The notes under the pieces were generated by a model. The model worked only from the letters and a program-made list of their open reading frames with translations, had not been told where the DNA came from and ran no database searches. This document shows, one piece after another, positions 9,989 to 19,840 of a stretch of 64,000 bases of DNA. The position numbers and the translations under genes are program-made. The DNA comes from Demequina muriae (lineage in GTDB: Bacteria; Actinomycetota; Actinomycetes; Actinomycetales; Demequinaceae): the NCBI RefSeq assembly GCF_030418295.1, contig NZ_JAUHQA010000001.1, forward strand, positions 434,001 through 498,000, in the 5' to 3' direction. Positions within the stretch are counted from its first letter, which is position 1; each line of letters opens with the position of its first letter.

Positions 9989-12900
9989 GTCGCTTGCTCA
10001 AGGACGTCATCGACATCCCCACCCGCACCGGAGCGGAGGACTACGTCCTCCGTCTTACCGAAGGGGTGAGCGAGGACCGTCTCGCGCAAACCGTCAACGA
10101 TTACGTGGTGACTGACGACCTCACTGACGCCTTCGACCGGGCACTCGCGCTCGTCGCCGATTCGCTCCGCACCCGCAACAGCCGCGCGGCGTTTCTCGCT
10201 GGCTCGTTCGGCTCGGGGAAGAGCCACTTCATGGCGGTGCTCCACGCACTCCTCGGCGAACACCCAGCCGCCCGTGCAAAAACCGAACTGCAGGGCGTCG
10301 TGGCCGAACACGATTCGACATTGCAGGGCAAGAAGTTCCTGCGCCTCGCTTTCCATTTCCTCGATGCCAAGAGCATCGAGCAGTGCATCCTCGGCGGATA
10401 CGTCACCCAGATCCGGACCCTACATCCCGACGCCCCGCTCCCGGCTGTCCACCAGAGCGACGCTCTCCTTGCCGATGCTGACCGCTGGCGTGAACGCATG
10501 GGCGACGCCAAGTTCTTCGAGGGGCTTGAGATCGACAACGCCAATCCGAGCCCCTGGAGTTCGGTGCTCGGCACTTCGGGCTGGGGCCCCGCGCGCTACG
10601 ACAACGCGCGCCACGCAGCACAAGCCGACCCCGAACGTCACGCCCTTGTCGATGCCCTCGTGCGCTCGTACTTTGCCGCGTTCGCCGACACCGACGATTA
10701 CGTGGACCTCGACACGGGCCTCGCGCGCATCAGCGATCACGCGAAGCAACTCGGCTACGACACCGTAGTGATGTTCCTGGACGAACTGGTGCTGTGGTTG
10801 TCGTTCCACGTGCGCGACGCTGCCTTCTTCGGTCGAGAGACTCAGAAGATCACCAAACTCGTTGAGGGCCAGCACGAGCGCTCGATCCCGCTCGTCTCAT
10901 TCGTCGCGCGGCAGTTCGACCTCCGGCGCTACTTCGACGATGCGGCGGACTCGGTGGGAGCCGACCAGCAGTCTCTTGACAAGGCGTTCCGACACCAGGA
11001 AGGACGCTTCTCCACGATCGAGCTCGGCGACACCAACCTTCCTTACGTCGCCCAGCAACGTCTGCTCCGGCCCGTCGATGACGCTGCGGCGCAGGTGCTC
11101 AAGGACGCATTTCACAAGCTCGACGGATCGCCAGAGGTCTGGGACGTCCTCCTCGACGGAGCGGTCGAGGGTCATCGCGGCGCAGACCGCGCCGCGTTCC
11201 AACGCACGTACCCCTTCTCGCCCGCGCTCGTGGCGACCCTTCGGACCCTGTCCTCAGCCATGCAACGTGACCGCACGGCCCTCAAGGTGATGCAGCAGTT
11301 GCTCGTCGACCACCGCGACCACCTCACGGTGGATGACGTCATTCCGGTCGGGGACACATTCGACCTCGTCATCAATGGGTCGCACGCCATCACGCCAGAA
11401 ATGCACGCCCGCTTTCGCAACGCACAACAGCTGTACGACCAGAAGGTCCAGCCGATGCTGCTGCGCGAGCACCAACTGTCGTCAGCGGAAATCAAGGGGC
11501 TGGATCGGTCACATGCGTTCCATGCCGACGACCGCCTGATGAAGACCTTGCTGCTCTCGGCCATCGCGCCTGAGGTTCCTGCGCTCAAGGAACTGACAGC
11601 GGCACGCCTCGCGGCCCTCAACCACGGCTCGATTGTGAGCCCCCTGCCGGGCCGTGAAGCGTCGATGGTGCTCGACAAGTTGCGCCGATGGAGCGCGGAG
11701 ATTCCGGAGATCCACCTCACGGGCGACCCCAAGAATCCTACGATTCGCGCACGAGTCTCCGAGGTCGATTACGAGTCCGTCGTGGCCAAGGCACGCGGAG
11801 AGGACAGTGCGGCCCGTCGACAGGAGCTCGTCAAGCGCCTGGTATTCGAGCAGCTGGGACTGGAGCTCAAAGTTGAGGAACTCTCCCAGGTGACCCGTCA
11901 TCCTCACGTGTGGCGCGGTTCCCGGCGCGAGGTCGAAGTCGTCTTCGGCAATGTGCGAGACACGAACTGGCTGCCCGACAGCCTGTTTGACGCTACCCAA
12001 GGTACGTGGCGATTCGTCATCGACTTTCCCTTCGACGACGAGGGCCGGTCTGTGCGTGACGACGACCAGCGCGTGGAGTCGCTTGCGCAGCGTGGACCGA
12101 CGACCACCGTCGTCTGGCTGCCCCACCACCTCGCACCCGCGGTCCGCAGTGACCTAGGACGGCTCGTCATCCTCGACTGGCTTATGTCCGGGCCCGGCGA
12201 ACGGTGGGAGCACGCCTCTAGCCACTTGTCGACCGCTGACCGCCCGCAAGCGAAGAGCATCCTCGAGAACGCGCGTACCTCCCTGTTGGGGAAGTTCCGC
12301 CAAATCATCAAGGAGGCCTACGGCGCGGCTCGTCCCAGCGCAGACCACCTCGAGATCGACGAGGGGCACACAAGAGTCATCCAATCGCTCTACCCCGAAC
12401 TCGCTGCGGGCGCACTCGTCGGTGCCGACCTCGAGACCGCGTTCAGCGGCCTTGCCGACCAGGCTTTCGCCGCGCTTTACCCCGCGCATCCCGACGTTGA
12501 GAACGGCCGAGTCGAGGTAACCGTCGCGCAGCTCGAGCGAGTGCTCGAGGCGGTCGAGGAAGCGACGCAGACGCCGGACGGAATCATCCGCATTGACGGC
12601 GGCGATCGCCCCACGCTTCGGCGCATCGGTCCGGCGCTGAATATCGCCACGATGGGCGAGGATCGGTTCCGCTTTGCACGCGAGACCTTCGCGTGGAACC
12701 GCGCCTTCGCATCAGGCATGGGTGCCGAGAACCTGGATGAGGGCTCGGATGTCAGCGTGGCCCAGGCACGTGCCTGGGTGAACGGAGTTGAGCCTCCTCG
12801 CGGCCTCCGCAAAGAGGTCGTTGACCTCATCATTTCCGTGTGGGCCACGGCGGAGGGGCGCACGTGGTACCGACACGGCGCGCCGATTCCTAGGCCGCGC

Positions 12901-13683
12901 CTGGGACAGATCAGCGACGACATCGTCATGCGCCCCGTCCCGCTTCCAAGCCTGGAAACCTGGCAGGAGGCTCAGAGACGCGCGGCCAAGCTCTTTGGAA
13001 TCGCGACACCGGAGTTCCTCAACGGGTCGAACGCCGCTGAGCTGGCGGGGGCGCTGGAGTTCCGGAGCACGGAAGGCAAAGAGCCTTCCAAGCGACTCGT
13101 AGATGAACTCGAAGCCGCGCAGACTCGCCTGAAGTCGGACGGCGGCGGGCGTCTGGCGACAGCGCGTTCCACGCAGCAACTGCTCGCTGAGCTCGGTGCC
13201 GCTTCGAACACTGTCGACCGCCTGGCCGTGTTGTCGGACTTCGAGCTGCCGTGTTCCGATGAGGCGGCCTCTCGTTCCCTGACGTACGCGACCTCCGTCG
13301 CGGAGTCGCTTGCCCGTTTCGACTGGTCCCGGCTGTCTGTCCTTCTTGAAGCGGAGGGCGGCCGCGACGAACTCGCGACAAGCGCCAGAAACGCACTCAC
13401 GAAGCTGCGCGAGGCACTGGATCATGACGAGATCGTCACGGGCATGTCCAGCGCCCTGTCCACCGCCGATTCGGACGCGTTCGCCTGGCTGGCTTCAGCG
13501 GCAACCAAACCACCAGAGACGACCGCCCCGAAACTCAACCCCGAGGACCCGACGACTCTCTCTCCAGGCCGCGGGCGACACACCGTCCACTCGACGACCG
13601 AGCTCTCGGCCGTCGAGGCCGAGTTGCGCGCGTTCGTTGACGAGCACGGCGGCGCGGTCATCGAGTGGCGGACTGACGAGTGA
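9985..13683 (+). CDS. pglY: PglY: large BREX P-loop ATPase
   Basis: 1232 residues. The ATG overlaps the pglX stop by 4 bp (ATGA) and follows AAGGAAGG. Walker A GSFGSGKSH lies near residue 73 and a Walker B strand VVMFLDEL near residue 263; the rest is long and mostly helical. PglY corresponds to BrxC of type 1 systems, the large AAA-type ATPase essential for BREX defence. Position between pglX and pglZ and the length match the type 2 family. No frameshift or premature stop is seen. Confidence 0.93.
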   Translation: MSRLLKDVIDIPTRTGAEDYVLRLTEGVSEDRLAQTVNDYVVTDDLTDAFDRALALVADSLRTRNSRAAFLAGSFGSGKSHFMAVLHALLGEHPAARAKTELQGVVAEHDSTLQGKKFLRLAFHFLDAKSIEQCILGGYVTQIRTLHPDAPLPAVHQSDALLADADRWRERMGDAKFFEGLEIDNANPSPWSSVLGTSGWGPARYDNARHAAQADPERHALVDALVRSYFAAFADTDDYVDLDTGLARISDHAKQLGYDTVVMFLDELVLWLSFHVRDAAFFGRETQKITKLVEGQHERSIPLVSFVARQFDLRRYFDDAADSVGADQQSLDKAFRHQEGRFSTIELGDTNLPYVAQQRLLRPVDDAAAQVLKDAFHKLDGSPEVWDVLLDGAVEGHRGADRAAFQRTYPFSPALVATLRTLSSAMQRDRTALKVMQQLLVDHRDHLTVDDVIPVGDTFDLVINGSHAITPEMHARFRNAQQLYDQKVQPMLLREHQLSSAEIKGLDRSHAFHADDRLMKTLLLSAIAPEVPALKELTAARLAALNHGSIVSPLPGREASMVLDKLRRWSAEIPEIHLTGDPKNPTIRARVSEVDYESVVAKARGEDSAARRQELVKRLVFEQLGLELKVEELSQVTRHPHVWRGSRREVEVVFGNVRDTNWLPDSLFDATQGTWRFVIDFPFDDEGRSVRDDDQRVESLAQRGPTTTVVWLPHHLAPAVRSDLGRLVILDWLMSGPGERWEHASSHLSTADRPQAKSILENARTSLLGKFRQIIKEAYGAARPSADHLEIDEGHTRVIQSLYPELAAGALVGADLETAFSGLADQAFAALYPAHPDVENGRVEVTVAQLERVLEAVEEATQTPDGIIRIDGGDRPTLRRIGPALNIATMGEDRFRFARETFAWNRAFASGMGAENLDEGSDVSVAQARAWVNGVEPPRGLRKEVVDLIISVWATAEGRTWYRHGAPIPRPRLGQISDDIVMRPVPLPSLETWQEAQRRAAKLFGIATPEFLNGSNAAELAGALEFRSTEGKEPSKRLVDELEAAQTRLKSDGGGRLATARSTQQLLAELGAASNTVDRLAVLSDFELPCSDEAASRSLTYATSVAESLARFDWSRLSVLLEAEGGRDELATSARNALTKLREALDHDEIVTGMSSALSTADSDAFAWLASAATKPPETTAPKLNPEDPTTLSPGRGRHTVHSTTELSAVEAELRAFVDEHGGAVIEWRTDE

Positions 13684-16448
13684 ATAGCCCGCGATCCGCG
13701 CGCTCCACGCTCCCGGTGCTGCGCTCGCTCCTGGAACGCGCCTCAAGTTCAGGCGCGGTCTCATCCGGTATCCTCGGCGTGCGCGCGCTCCCGGAGTGGG
13801 ACGGTCCTGGCTCGTTCAGCCACCACGGCGTGATCGCGCATGTGCGCCCGTGCATCTCTCCACTGGCAATGAGACAGGCTATTCGGCAACGGGCAAGCGA
13901 CGACTGGCTGATCGTCCTCACGGACTGTGACGAATCAGACCTCGGTGTGGGGTTGACCCGCTATCTCAACGGGCAGCGACTCCGTACGCCCGATCCGTGG
14001 GACGCCGTGCGCACACTGTTCCGCGCACCGCGCCTCGATCGCAGGCTGGTCGCGGGCCCCCGCGCACGCGATCTCGCGCTGGGCCTCGCCTCGGTCGCAC
14101 AAGAACTCGATCTACCTCCCGCGCCGGCGGGGATGCTGACGCTGGACCACGTCTGCGGGTCGCTATGTGAGCGCGTGCTGGCCCTGCGCGGCGCTCAGTC
14201 ACTCAGCCTCGAAGATGTCATGGACTGGAGCGCGGATGCCCGCGCCGTCGCCAACATCGCAACGCTGCGCGAACGCGCGGGAGAGGTGCTCACGGCTCTG
14301 GTGCTCCGGTGGATCGCCGCCAGGTGTGGTGCCGCGGGGCCCGCGGTGAGCGCGCTTCTCGAATCCGACCGCGCCTCAAGTCTGGCCCCCTTGGGGCTCG
14401 TGGCTCGCCCCGTGCGTGAGAGTCGAAACGACGTTCCCCGCGCACTTCTGACTCGCGTGCACCTGAGTGGGACGCAGGTCTCCGAAGCTGGGCTCGACGA
14501 ACTCGCTAGCGCCGCTGAGTCCGTAGCGTTGCGGCGACTTCACCGCCGGGATAAGCAGTCGGCCATCGACCTGTCGAGGCTGCTACGGGACGCCGACGCA
14601 CTCGCCACAGACATATCCCTCGGCGACGACGTCGCTGCCTCGACTCTGTTGCCGAGTGCGCTCGAACGCCGGCTCGAGCACCTGGGCCGCGCTCTGCAAC
14701 TCGCCACGGAGCGATCCCGCAAGGCCGTGCTCGCGGACCCACGGGGTGTGTCTATCCCGTCTGAGGCCGCAGTCAGTATCGAAGAAGCGTTCACGTCTGT
14801 CGAAGAGCACGCGGCCGCGGGCACGGCCGCCACCCAGCGAGTTCGGACCGCGCGCGCCGGCGTACGGCTTGTGCGGTGGTTGGCACAGCCGGCGCCTGAT
14901 TTTCAGGACCTTGCCGACGCGACACGGGACTACCGAGACGCGCTTGGATGGGTCGACCGTGCCTACGCGGACGCCTGGCGCGGGGTCGACGGCCTTCCCG
15001 AACTCGCCTCCGGGCTTCGCGCCGTCGTGGAAACGACGAAGGCCCGTCGCGCGGTCTCCGACTCTCGCTTTGGTGCGCTGCTCGCGTCTCACGCTGCTCT
15101 CGATGAGGCCCTCCCGTCGGACGTCGTGCGCATTGAGGACCTCATCCCGACAGTCGTCGCTCCCCTTGCCCGTGGCGGTCGACCGGTTCTTCTCGTCGTC
15201 GCAGACGGGATGTCCGTGCCCGTGGCAACCGAGATCGTCGACTCTCTACAGCTCGACTCCGGACTGTGGCACGAGTGCCTGCCCGACGATCAGGAGCGAC
15301 GCTCCACCGCGCTGGCGGTGCTGCCTTCGCTTACCGAGGTGTCACGGTGCTCGATGCTCTCGGGTCACCTCGCCACCGGTGGCCAGAGTGCGGAGCGTTC
15401 CGGGTTCGCCGAACTCCTGCGTGCCCAGAACCTCACTGGCACGCTGTTGCACAAGAAATCCCTCGCATCGTCCGGCGGCGGCGAGTCGCTACCTGGCGAC
15501 GTTGCTCAAGCGATCGACGACACTGCGCAGAATCAGGTGGTCGCGTGCGTGCTCAACTCGATCGATGACGCACTCGACCGTACCGATCCGGGCATCGATT
15601 GGGACACCGACGCGGTCCAGCACCTGCGCCCACTCCTTGAGAGTGCCCAGCGCGCGGGGCGTGTTGTGGTGCTGACCTCCGATCACGGCCACGTCATCGA
15701 GCGGCGCGCGGGTCACGTCCTCGAGGCGGGCACCGTTTCGAGCAACCGGTCGCGCCCCGGTGGTCTGCCACCAGAAGTGACCGCCGAAGAGGTGCGGGTG
15801 CGTGGGCCGCGAGTGCTGCTGCACGACGGTGACGCTGTGCTCGCGGTCGACGAATCGCTCCGGTACGGCTCGCTCAAAGCGGGCTACCACGGAGGCGCCG
15901 CGCCTGCGGAAGTGGTCATACCGATCCACGTGCTCGCGGTCGACCCGCCGCGACGCTGGCGCGAGGCCGCCCCGCAGGAGCCGTTGTGGTGGCGTGAGTC
16001 GATCCAGGTGGCGGCGGACCCTACTGCCGCAATCCGCGAAACGCCGCCCGCGCGTAAGAAGGAAGAACGCGGCGACCAGCCGACCCTCTTCGACACCGGA
16101 GCTGAGCAAGCACCCAAACGTCAGGAAACGCCACCTTCATGGGACCTCGCGGCGCGCGTTGCTCAGTCGCCGGTGTATCGAGACCAGTTGAGCCGTGCCG
16201 GTCGACTGCCGATCGACGAGGCCCGCATCCTGACCCTCCTACGCGCGCTCGCCCACGCACCGTCGCATCGGGTCTCGATCCAGACCGCAGCGTCGCTGCT
16301 CAACATCGCCACGGTCCGGGTGTCTGGGGCGCTGCCGTACGTGCAGCGACTCCTGAACATCGACCAGTACGCCGTCATCTCCCGCGACGACGACGACATC
16401 GTGCTGGACCTGGACCTCCTGCGCGAGCAGTTCGAGGTGAAGGCATGA
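13680..16448 (+). CDS. pglZ: PglZ: BREX alkaline-phosphatase-superfamily protein
   Basis: 922 residues, GTG start overlapping the pglY stop by 4 bp and without a clear independent ribosome site, so translational coupling is likely. The phosphatase-like core is seen as LLVVADGMSVPVATE near residue 505 and VVLTSDHGHVIERR near residue 665, which supply metal-binding Asp and Asp/His residues of the alkaline phosphatase fold. A short C-terminal winged-helix-like region follows (about residues 845-922). PglZ is the defining BREX core protein; its exact biochemical role is not settled. Confidence 0.94.
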   Translation: MNSPRSARSTLPVLRSLLERASSSGAVSSGILGVRALPEWDGPGSFSHHGVIAHVRPCISPLAMRQAIRQRASDDWLIVLTDCDESDLGVGLTRYLNGQRLRTPDPWDAVRTLFRAPRLDRRLVAGPRARDLALGLASVAQELDLPPAPAGMLTLDHVCGSLCERVLALRGAQSLSLEDVMDWSADARAVANIATLRERAGEVLTALVLRWIAARCGAAGPAVSALLESDRASSLAPLGLVARPVRESRNDVPRALLTRVHLSGTQVSEAGLDELASAAESVALRRLHRRDKQSAIDLSRLLRDADALATDISLGDDVAASTLLPSALERRLEHLGRALQLATERSRKAVLADPRGVSIPSEAAVSIEEAFTSVEEHAAAGTAATQRVRTARAGVRLVRWLAQPAPDFQDLADATRDYRDALGWVDRAYADAWRGVDGLPELASGLRAVVETTKARRAVSDSRFGALLASHAALDEALPSDVVRIEDLIPTVVAPLARGGRPVLLVVADGMSVPVATEIVDSLQLDSGLWHECLPDDQERRSTALAVLPSLTEVSRCSMLSGHLATGGQSAERSGFAELLRAQNLTGTLLHKKSLASSGGGESLPGDVAQAIDDTAQNQVVACVLNSIDDALDRTDPGIDWDTDAVQHLRPLLESAQRAGRVVVLTSDHGHVIERRAGHVLEAGTVSSNRSRPGGLPPEVTAEEVRVRGPRVLLHDGDAVLAVDESLRYGSLKAGYHGGAAPAEVVIPIHVLAVDPPRRWREAAPQEPLWWRESIQVAADPTAAIRETPPARKKEERGDQPTLFDTGAEQAPKRQETPPSWDLAARVAQSPVYRDQLSRAGRLPIDEARILTLLRALAHAPSHRVSIQTAASLLNIATVRVSGALPYVQRLLNIDQYAVISRDDDDIVLDLDLLREQFEVKA

Positions 16449-17704
16449 GCCAAGCAAGTCCGCGACGGCGCAGGGAGGTCCTCGACGCACTCCGGCGGGG
16501 AACAGTTCCTCACCAAGGGCTTGACCTGCTCGCTGTCGGCCTCGACCGCTTCGAAGGCACGATCGATGCGGAGCTCGAGACCGTGCGCGCCGGGGGCGCG
16601 GTCTTCAAGGCGGTGCGGGGCGAATACGGGTCTGGCAAGACGTTCTTCGCCCGGTGGCTCGGAGAGCGCGCCAAGCAGAAGGGTCTCGCTTTTGCGGAGG
16701 TTCAGATCTCCGAGACTGAGACGCCGTTGCATCGCCTCGAGACTGTGTACCGTCGCGTGTGCGAGTCGCTGGAGACGCTCCAGTTCCCCCCGTCGGCATT
16801 TCGACCGGTGGTCGACGCGTGGATCTTCGCTCTCGAGCAAGAAGGCGACGTCGCCACCATGATTGAGAAGCGGCTCGCCTCCGTTTCCCAAACCACTCCC
16901 GCATTCGCGGCAGCCCTTCGTGGCTACGCCGCGGCGCAAGGAGACGACGACGTCTCCACCAGCGAGGGCCTCGCGGCGTGGCTGGCAGGCCAGCCCCACG
17001 TAGCGTCCGGCATTCGCCGCAGCGCGGGTGTACGGGGCGACCTGGACCACTTTGGCGCGCTCGGCTTTCTCCAGGGGCTGCTCACCGTGTTGCGCGACTC
17101 GGGTCACCCGGGCCTCGTGCTGGTCCTCGATGAAGTCGAGACCCTCCAACGCGTCCGCACGGACGTCCGCGAGAAGGCGCTCAATGCGCTGCGTCAACTC
17201 GTCGACGAAGTAGATGGAGGTCGATTCCCGGGTCTCTACCTTGTGATCACGGGCACGCCGGCGTTCTTCGATGGCACGCAGGGGATGCAACGGCTCCCCC
17301 CACTCGCGCAACGCATCGCCACCGACTTCACGACCGACGCGCGCTTCGACAACCCCCGAGCTGTGCAAATCAGGCTTCCCGGCTTCACCCGGCCAATGCT
17401 CGAAGAGGTGGGCACCTCCGTCCGCGACCTGTATGCGTCCGGATCCCAATCAGAGCGGCTGAAGTCCGTCGTCGACGATCAGTACATCGGTGACCTCGCC
17501 GCCGCGGTCACCGGCTCATTGGGCGGCCGGGCGGGTGTCGCACCGCGCCTGTTTCTCAAGAAGCTGGTCGCAGACGTGCTGGACCGCGTCGAACAGTTCG
17601 ATGACTTTGATCCCCGTGTGCACTACGCCCCCACCGTCTCGGGCTCGGAGATGACCGATGTCGAGCGCAATGCGGCATCGTCGGTCGACGACGTCGAACT
17701 GTGA
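16445..17704 (+). CDS. brxD: BrxD: BREX ATP-binding protein
   Basis: 419 residues, ATG overlapping the pglZ stop by 4 bp. Walker A GEYGSGKTF is near residue 60 and Walker B LVLVLDEVETLQR near residue 226, within an ATPase of the BrxD (DUF2791-like) family. BrxD is an accessory ATPase characteristic of type 2 BREX loci and always neighbours brxHI. Its size and position, directly between pglZ and the helicase, fit. Confidence 0.9.
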   Translation: MSQASPRRRREVLDALRRGTVPHQGLDLLAVGLDRFEGTIDAELETVRAGGAVFKAVRGEYGSGKTFFARWLGERAKQKGLAFAEVQISETETPLHRLETVYRRVCESLETLQFPPSAFRPVVDAWIFALEQEGDVATMIEKRLASVSQTTPAFAAALRGYAAAQGDDDVSTSEGLAAWLAGQPHVASGIRRSAGVRGDLDHFGALGFLQGLLTVLRDSGHPGLVLVLDEVETLQRVRTDVREKALNALRQLVDEVDGGRFPGLYLVITGTPAFFDGTQGMQRLPPLAQRIATDFTTDARFDNPRAVQIRLPGFTRPMLEEVGTSVRDLYASGSQSERLKSVVDDQYIGDLAAAVTGSLGGRAGVAPRLFLKKLVADVLDRVEQFDDFDPRVHYAPTVSGSEMTDVERNAASSVDDVEL

Positions 17705-19830
17705 GCGACGAACTCGACCCGGTGCTCGTGCACCACATCGTTAACACGTTGGGATGGCCGTCGCTCCGACCGCTGCAAGAGCAAGCAATCGCGCCGGTGA
17801 GCAGGGGCGACGATGCGCTTCTCCTCGCACCAACTGCTGGAGGGAAGACCGAGGCGGCGCTGTTCCCGCTGCTCACCCGCGCATCGGCCGAACGATGGTC
17901 CGGCCTGTCGATTCTCTACGTCTGCCCGCTCCGAGCGCTGCTCAACAACTTGGAGCCTCGCGTGGACGGCTACACCTCTTGGCTCGGCCGGCGGGCGCAA
18001 CTATGGCACGGTGACACAGCGCAGGGTCAGCGGCAGCGCATTCTTCGAGACCCGCCTGACATTCTGCTCACCACGCCAGAGTCGCTCGAGGCCATGTTGG
18101 TGTCGACCAAAGTCGACGCGCATGAGCTCTTCTCCGGGGTCCAGGCGATTGTTGTCGACGAAGTGCACGCCTTCGCAGGCGACGACCGTGGCTGGCACCT
18201 TCTCTCTGTGCTAGAGCGGATTGAGCGCCTTGCCGGGCATCCGATTCAGCGAGTGGGCTTGTCGGCTACGGTTGGCAACCCTGACGAGCTCATTTCGTGG
18301 CTCCAGGGGTCCCATGCTGGAAAAAGACCTGCCACCGTGATTGCGCCAGGCATCGTGAGTGCTGGAGTCGCTGACGCGCCGCCGCCTGGTGAGGTGACCC
18401 TGGACTTTGTCGGATCGCTGGACAATGCGGCGACTGTCATTGCTCAGTTGCACCGAGGCGAGAAGCGCCTGGTCTTCTGCGAGTCGCGCCGCGCGGTCGA
18501 GGAACTCGCTGGGTCATTGCGTCAACGCGACATCACGACCTTTGTGTCCCACTCGTCCCTGTCCCGCGACGAACGCCATCGTGCCGAGCAGGCATTTGCC
18601 GAGGCCCGTGACTGCGTGATCGTGTCGACCTCTACGCTCGAACTTGGCATCGACGTCGGCGACCTTGATCGGATGATCCAGATCGACTCTCCCTCAACCG
18701 TAGCGTCGTTTCTCCAGCGGATTGGACGTACGGGGAGACGCGACGGTGCCACGCGCAATGCTCTGTTTCTCGCGACGACCCCCACCGCCTTGCTCCAAGC
18801 GGCGGGGCTCCTACATTTGTGGTCGTCAGGCTTCGTGGAGCGCATTGCAGCGCCTCCAAACCCTCGGCACATTGTGGCCCAACAGGTGCTTGCACTCTGC
18901 CTTCAAGAGCATCGTGTTGGCCGCTCTACCTGGCGCGAGTGGTGGGGTGGCCTCGAGGTCTTTGGACCTCATATGGACACCGAGGAAATCGTGTCATGGC
19001 TTATCGATGAGGGATTCCTTGAACTAGACGGCGGCATGATGTTCATCGGGCCCGAAGCCGAGAGGCGTTTCGGCAGGCGCAACTTCATGGATCTCGTGGC
19101 GGTCTTCACTGCCTCGCCAGAGTTCACTGTGGTCCGCGGCCGCGAAGAACTCGGCTCTGTCGACCCCTCTATGCTGACCGTCAAGGTCGACGGACCTCGG
19201 ATCGTCTTGTTGGCTGGTCGGTCGTGGCGCGTCACCCACATCGACTGGAAACGAAAGCGCTGCTTCGTTGAGGCGAGCGACATCGCGGGGCGGTCCAAGT
19301 GGTTCAGCGCGGGCCTTGGGCTTGGGTATCGGCTGTGCCAGGCGCAGCGCGAGGTGCTGTTAGGAAGCGATCCGCGTGTGACGATTTCTCGCCGCGCGAG
19401 CGATGCCCTGGCGGAGGCGCGCGACAGGTTCTCCCCAATGGTCTCTGGGGCCGGTTCGGTGGTTTTTCGCGAGAGCGGCAAGGGTGACGTCGAGTGGTGG
19501 ACCTGGGCCGGAACTGGTGCGAACGCCACACTCGCGGCGGCTCTCGGGGACATCGCTGACCCAGTGCAGTCACCACACGCGTTCCGCATCCGCCTTAGTA
19601 CTGAAACGACTCCGGAGGTTCTCGCCGACCGGCTTCGCGCTGCGGATGTAGAAGCGGCGCTCCCGGAAATCAGGCCGGAAGCATTGAGGGGGCTCAAGTT
19701 CTCGGCAGCACTTCCGGAAGGGCTCGCTATCGCGACGCTGGCGTCGCGTGTGGGCGATACGGAATGCGCGTCGCGGGTAGTGGCCGTGCCGCGGACATGG
19801 GTTCAGGGCCTGCCGTCGCCCACCCCCTGA
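17701..19830 (+). CDS. brxHI: BrxHI: Lhr-like DEAD/DEAH helicase of BREX
   Basis: 709 residues, GTG start overlapping the brxD stop by 4 bp. Superfamily 2 helicase motifs occur in order: I APTAGGKTE near residue 43, II VVDEVHAF near 153, III GLSATVGNP near 187, and VI RIGRTGRRDG near 340. The layout resembles Lhr-type helicases. It is the last gene of the six-gene operon and is convergent with the next gene, with only 10 bp between the stops, which leaves no room for a separate terminator. Confidence 0.92.
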   Translation: MSDELDPVLVHHIVNTLGWPSLRPLQEQAIAPVSRGDDALLLAPTAGGKTEAALFPLLTRASAERWSGLSILYVCPLRALLNNLEPRVDGYTSWLGRRAQLWHGDTAQGQRQRILRDPPDILLTTPESLEAMLVSTKVDAHELFSGVQAIVVDEVHAFAGDDRGWHLLSVLERIERLAGHPIQRVGLSATVGNPDELISWLQGSHAGKRPATVIAPGIVSAGVADAPPPGEVTLDFVGSLDNAATVIAQLHRGEKRLVFCESRRAVEELAGSLRQRDITTFVSHSSLSRDERHRAEQAFAEARDCVIVSTSTLELGIDVGDLDRMIQIDSPSTVASFLQRIGRTGRRDGATRNALFLATTPTALLQAAGLLHLWSSGFVERIAAPPNPRHIVAQQVLALCLQEHRVGRSTWREWWGGLEVFGPHMDTEEIVSWLIDEGFLELDGGMMFIGPEAERRFGRRNFMDLVAVFTASPEFTVVRGREELGSVDPSMLTVKVDGPRIVLLAGRSWRVTHIDWKRKRCFVEASDIAGRSKWFSAGLGLGYRLCQAQREVLLGSDPRVTISRRASDALAEARDRFSPMVSGAGSVVFRESGKGDVEWWTWAGTGANATLAAALGDIADPVQSPHAFRIRLSTETTPEVLADRLRAADVEAALPEIRPEALRGLKFSAALPEGLAIATLASRVGDTECASRVVAVPRTWVQGLPSPTP

Positions 19831-19840
19831 GGCTTCACAT

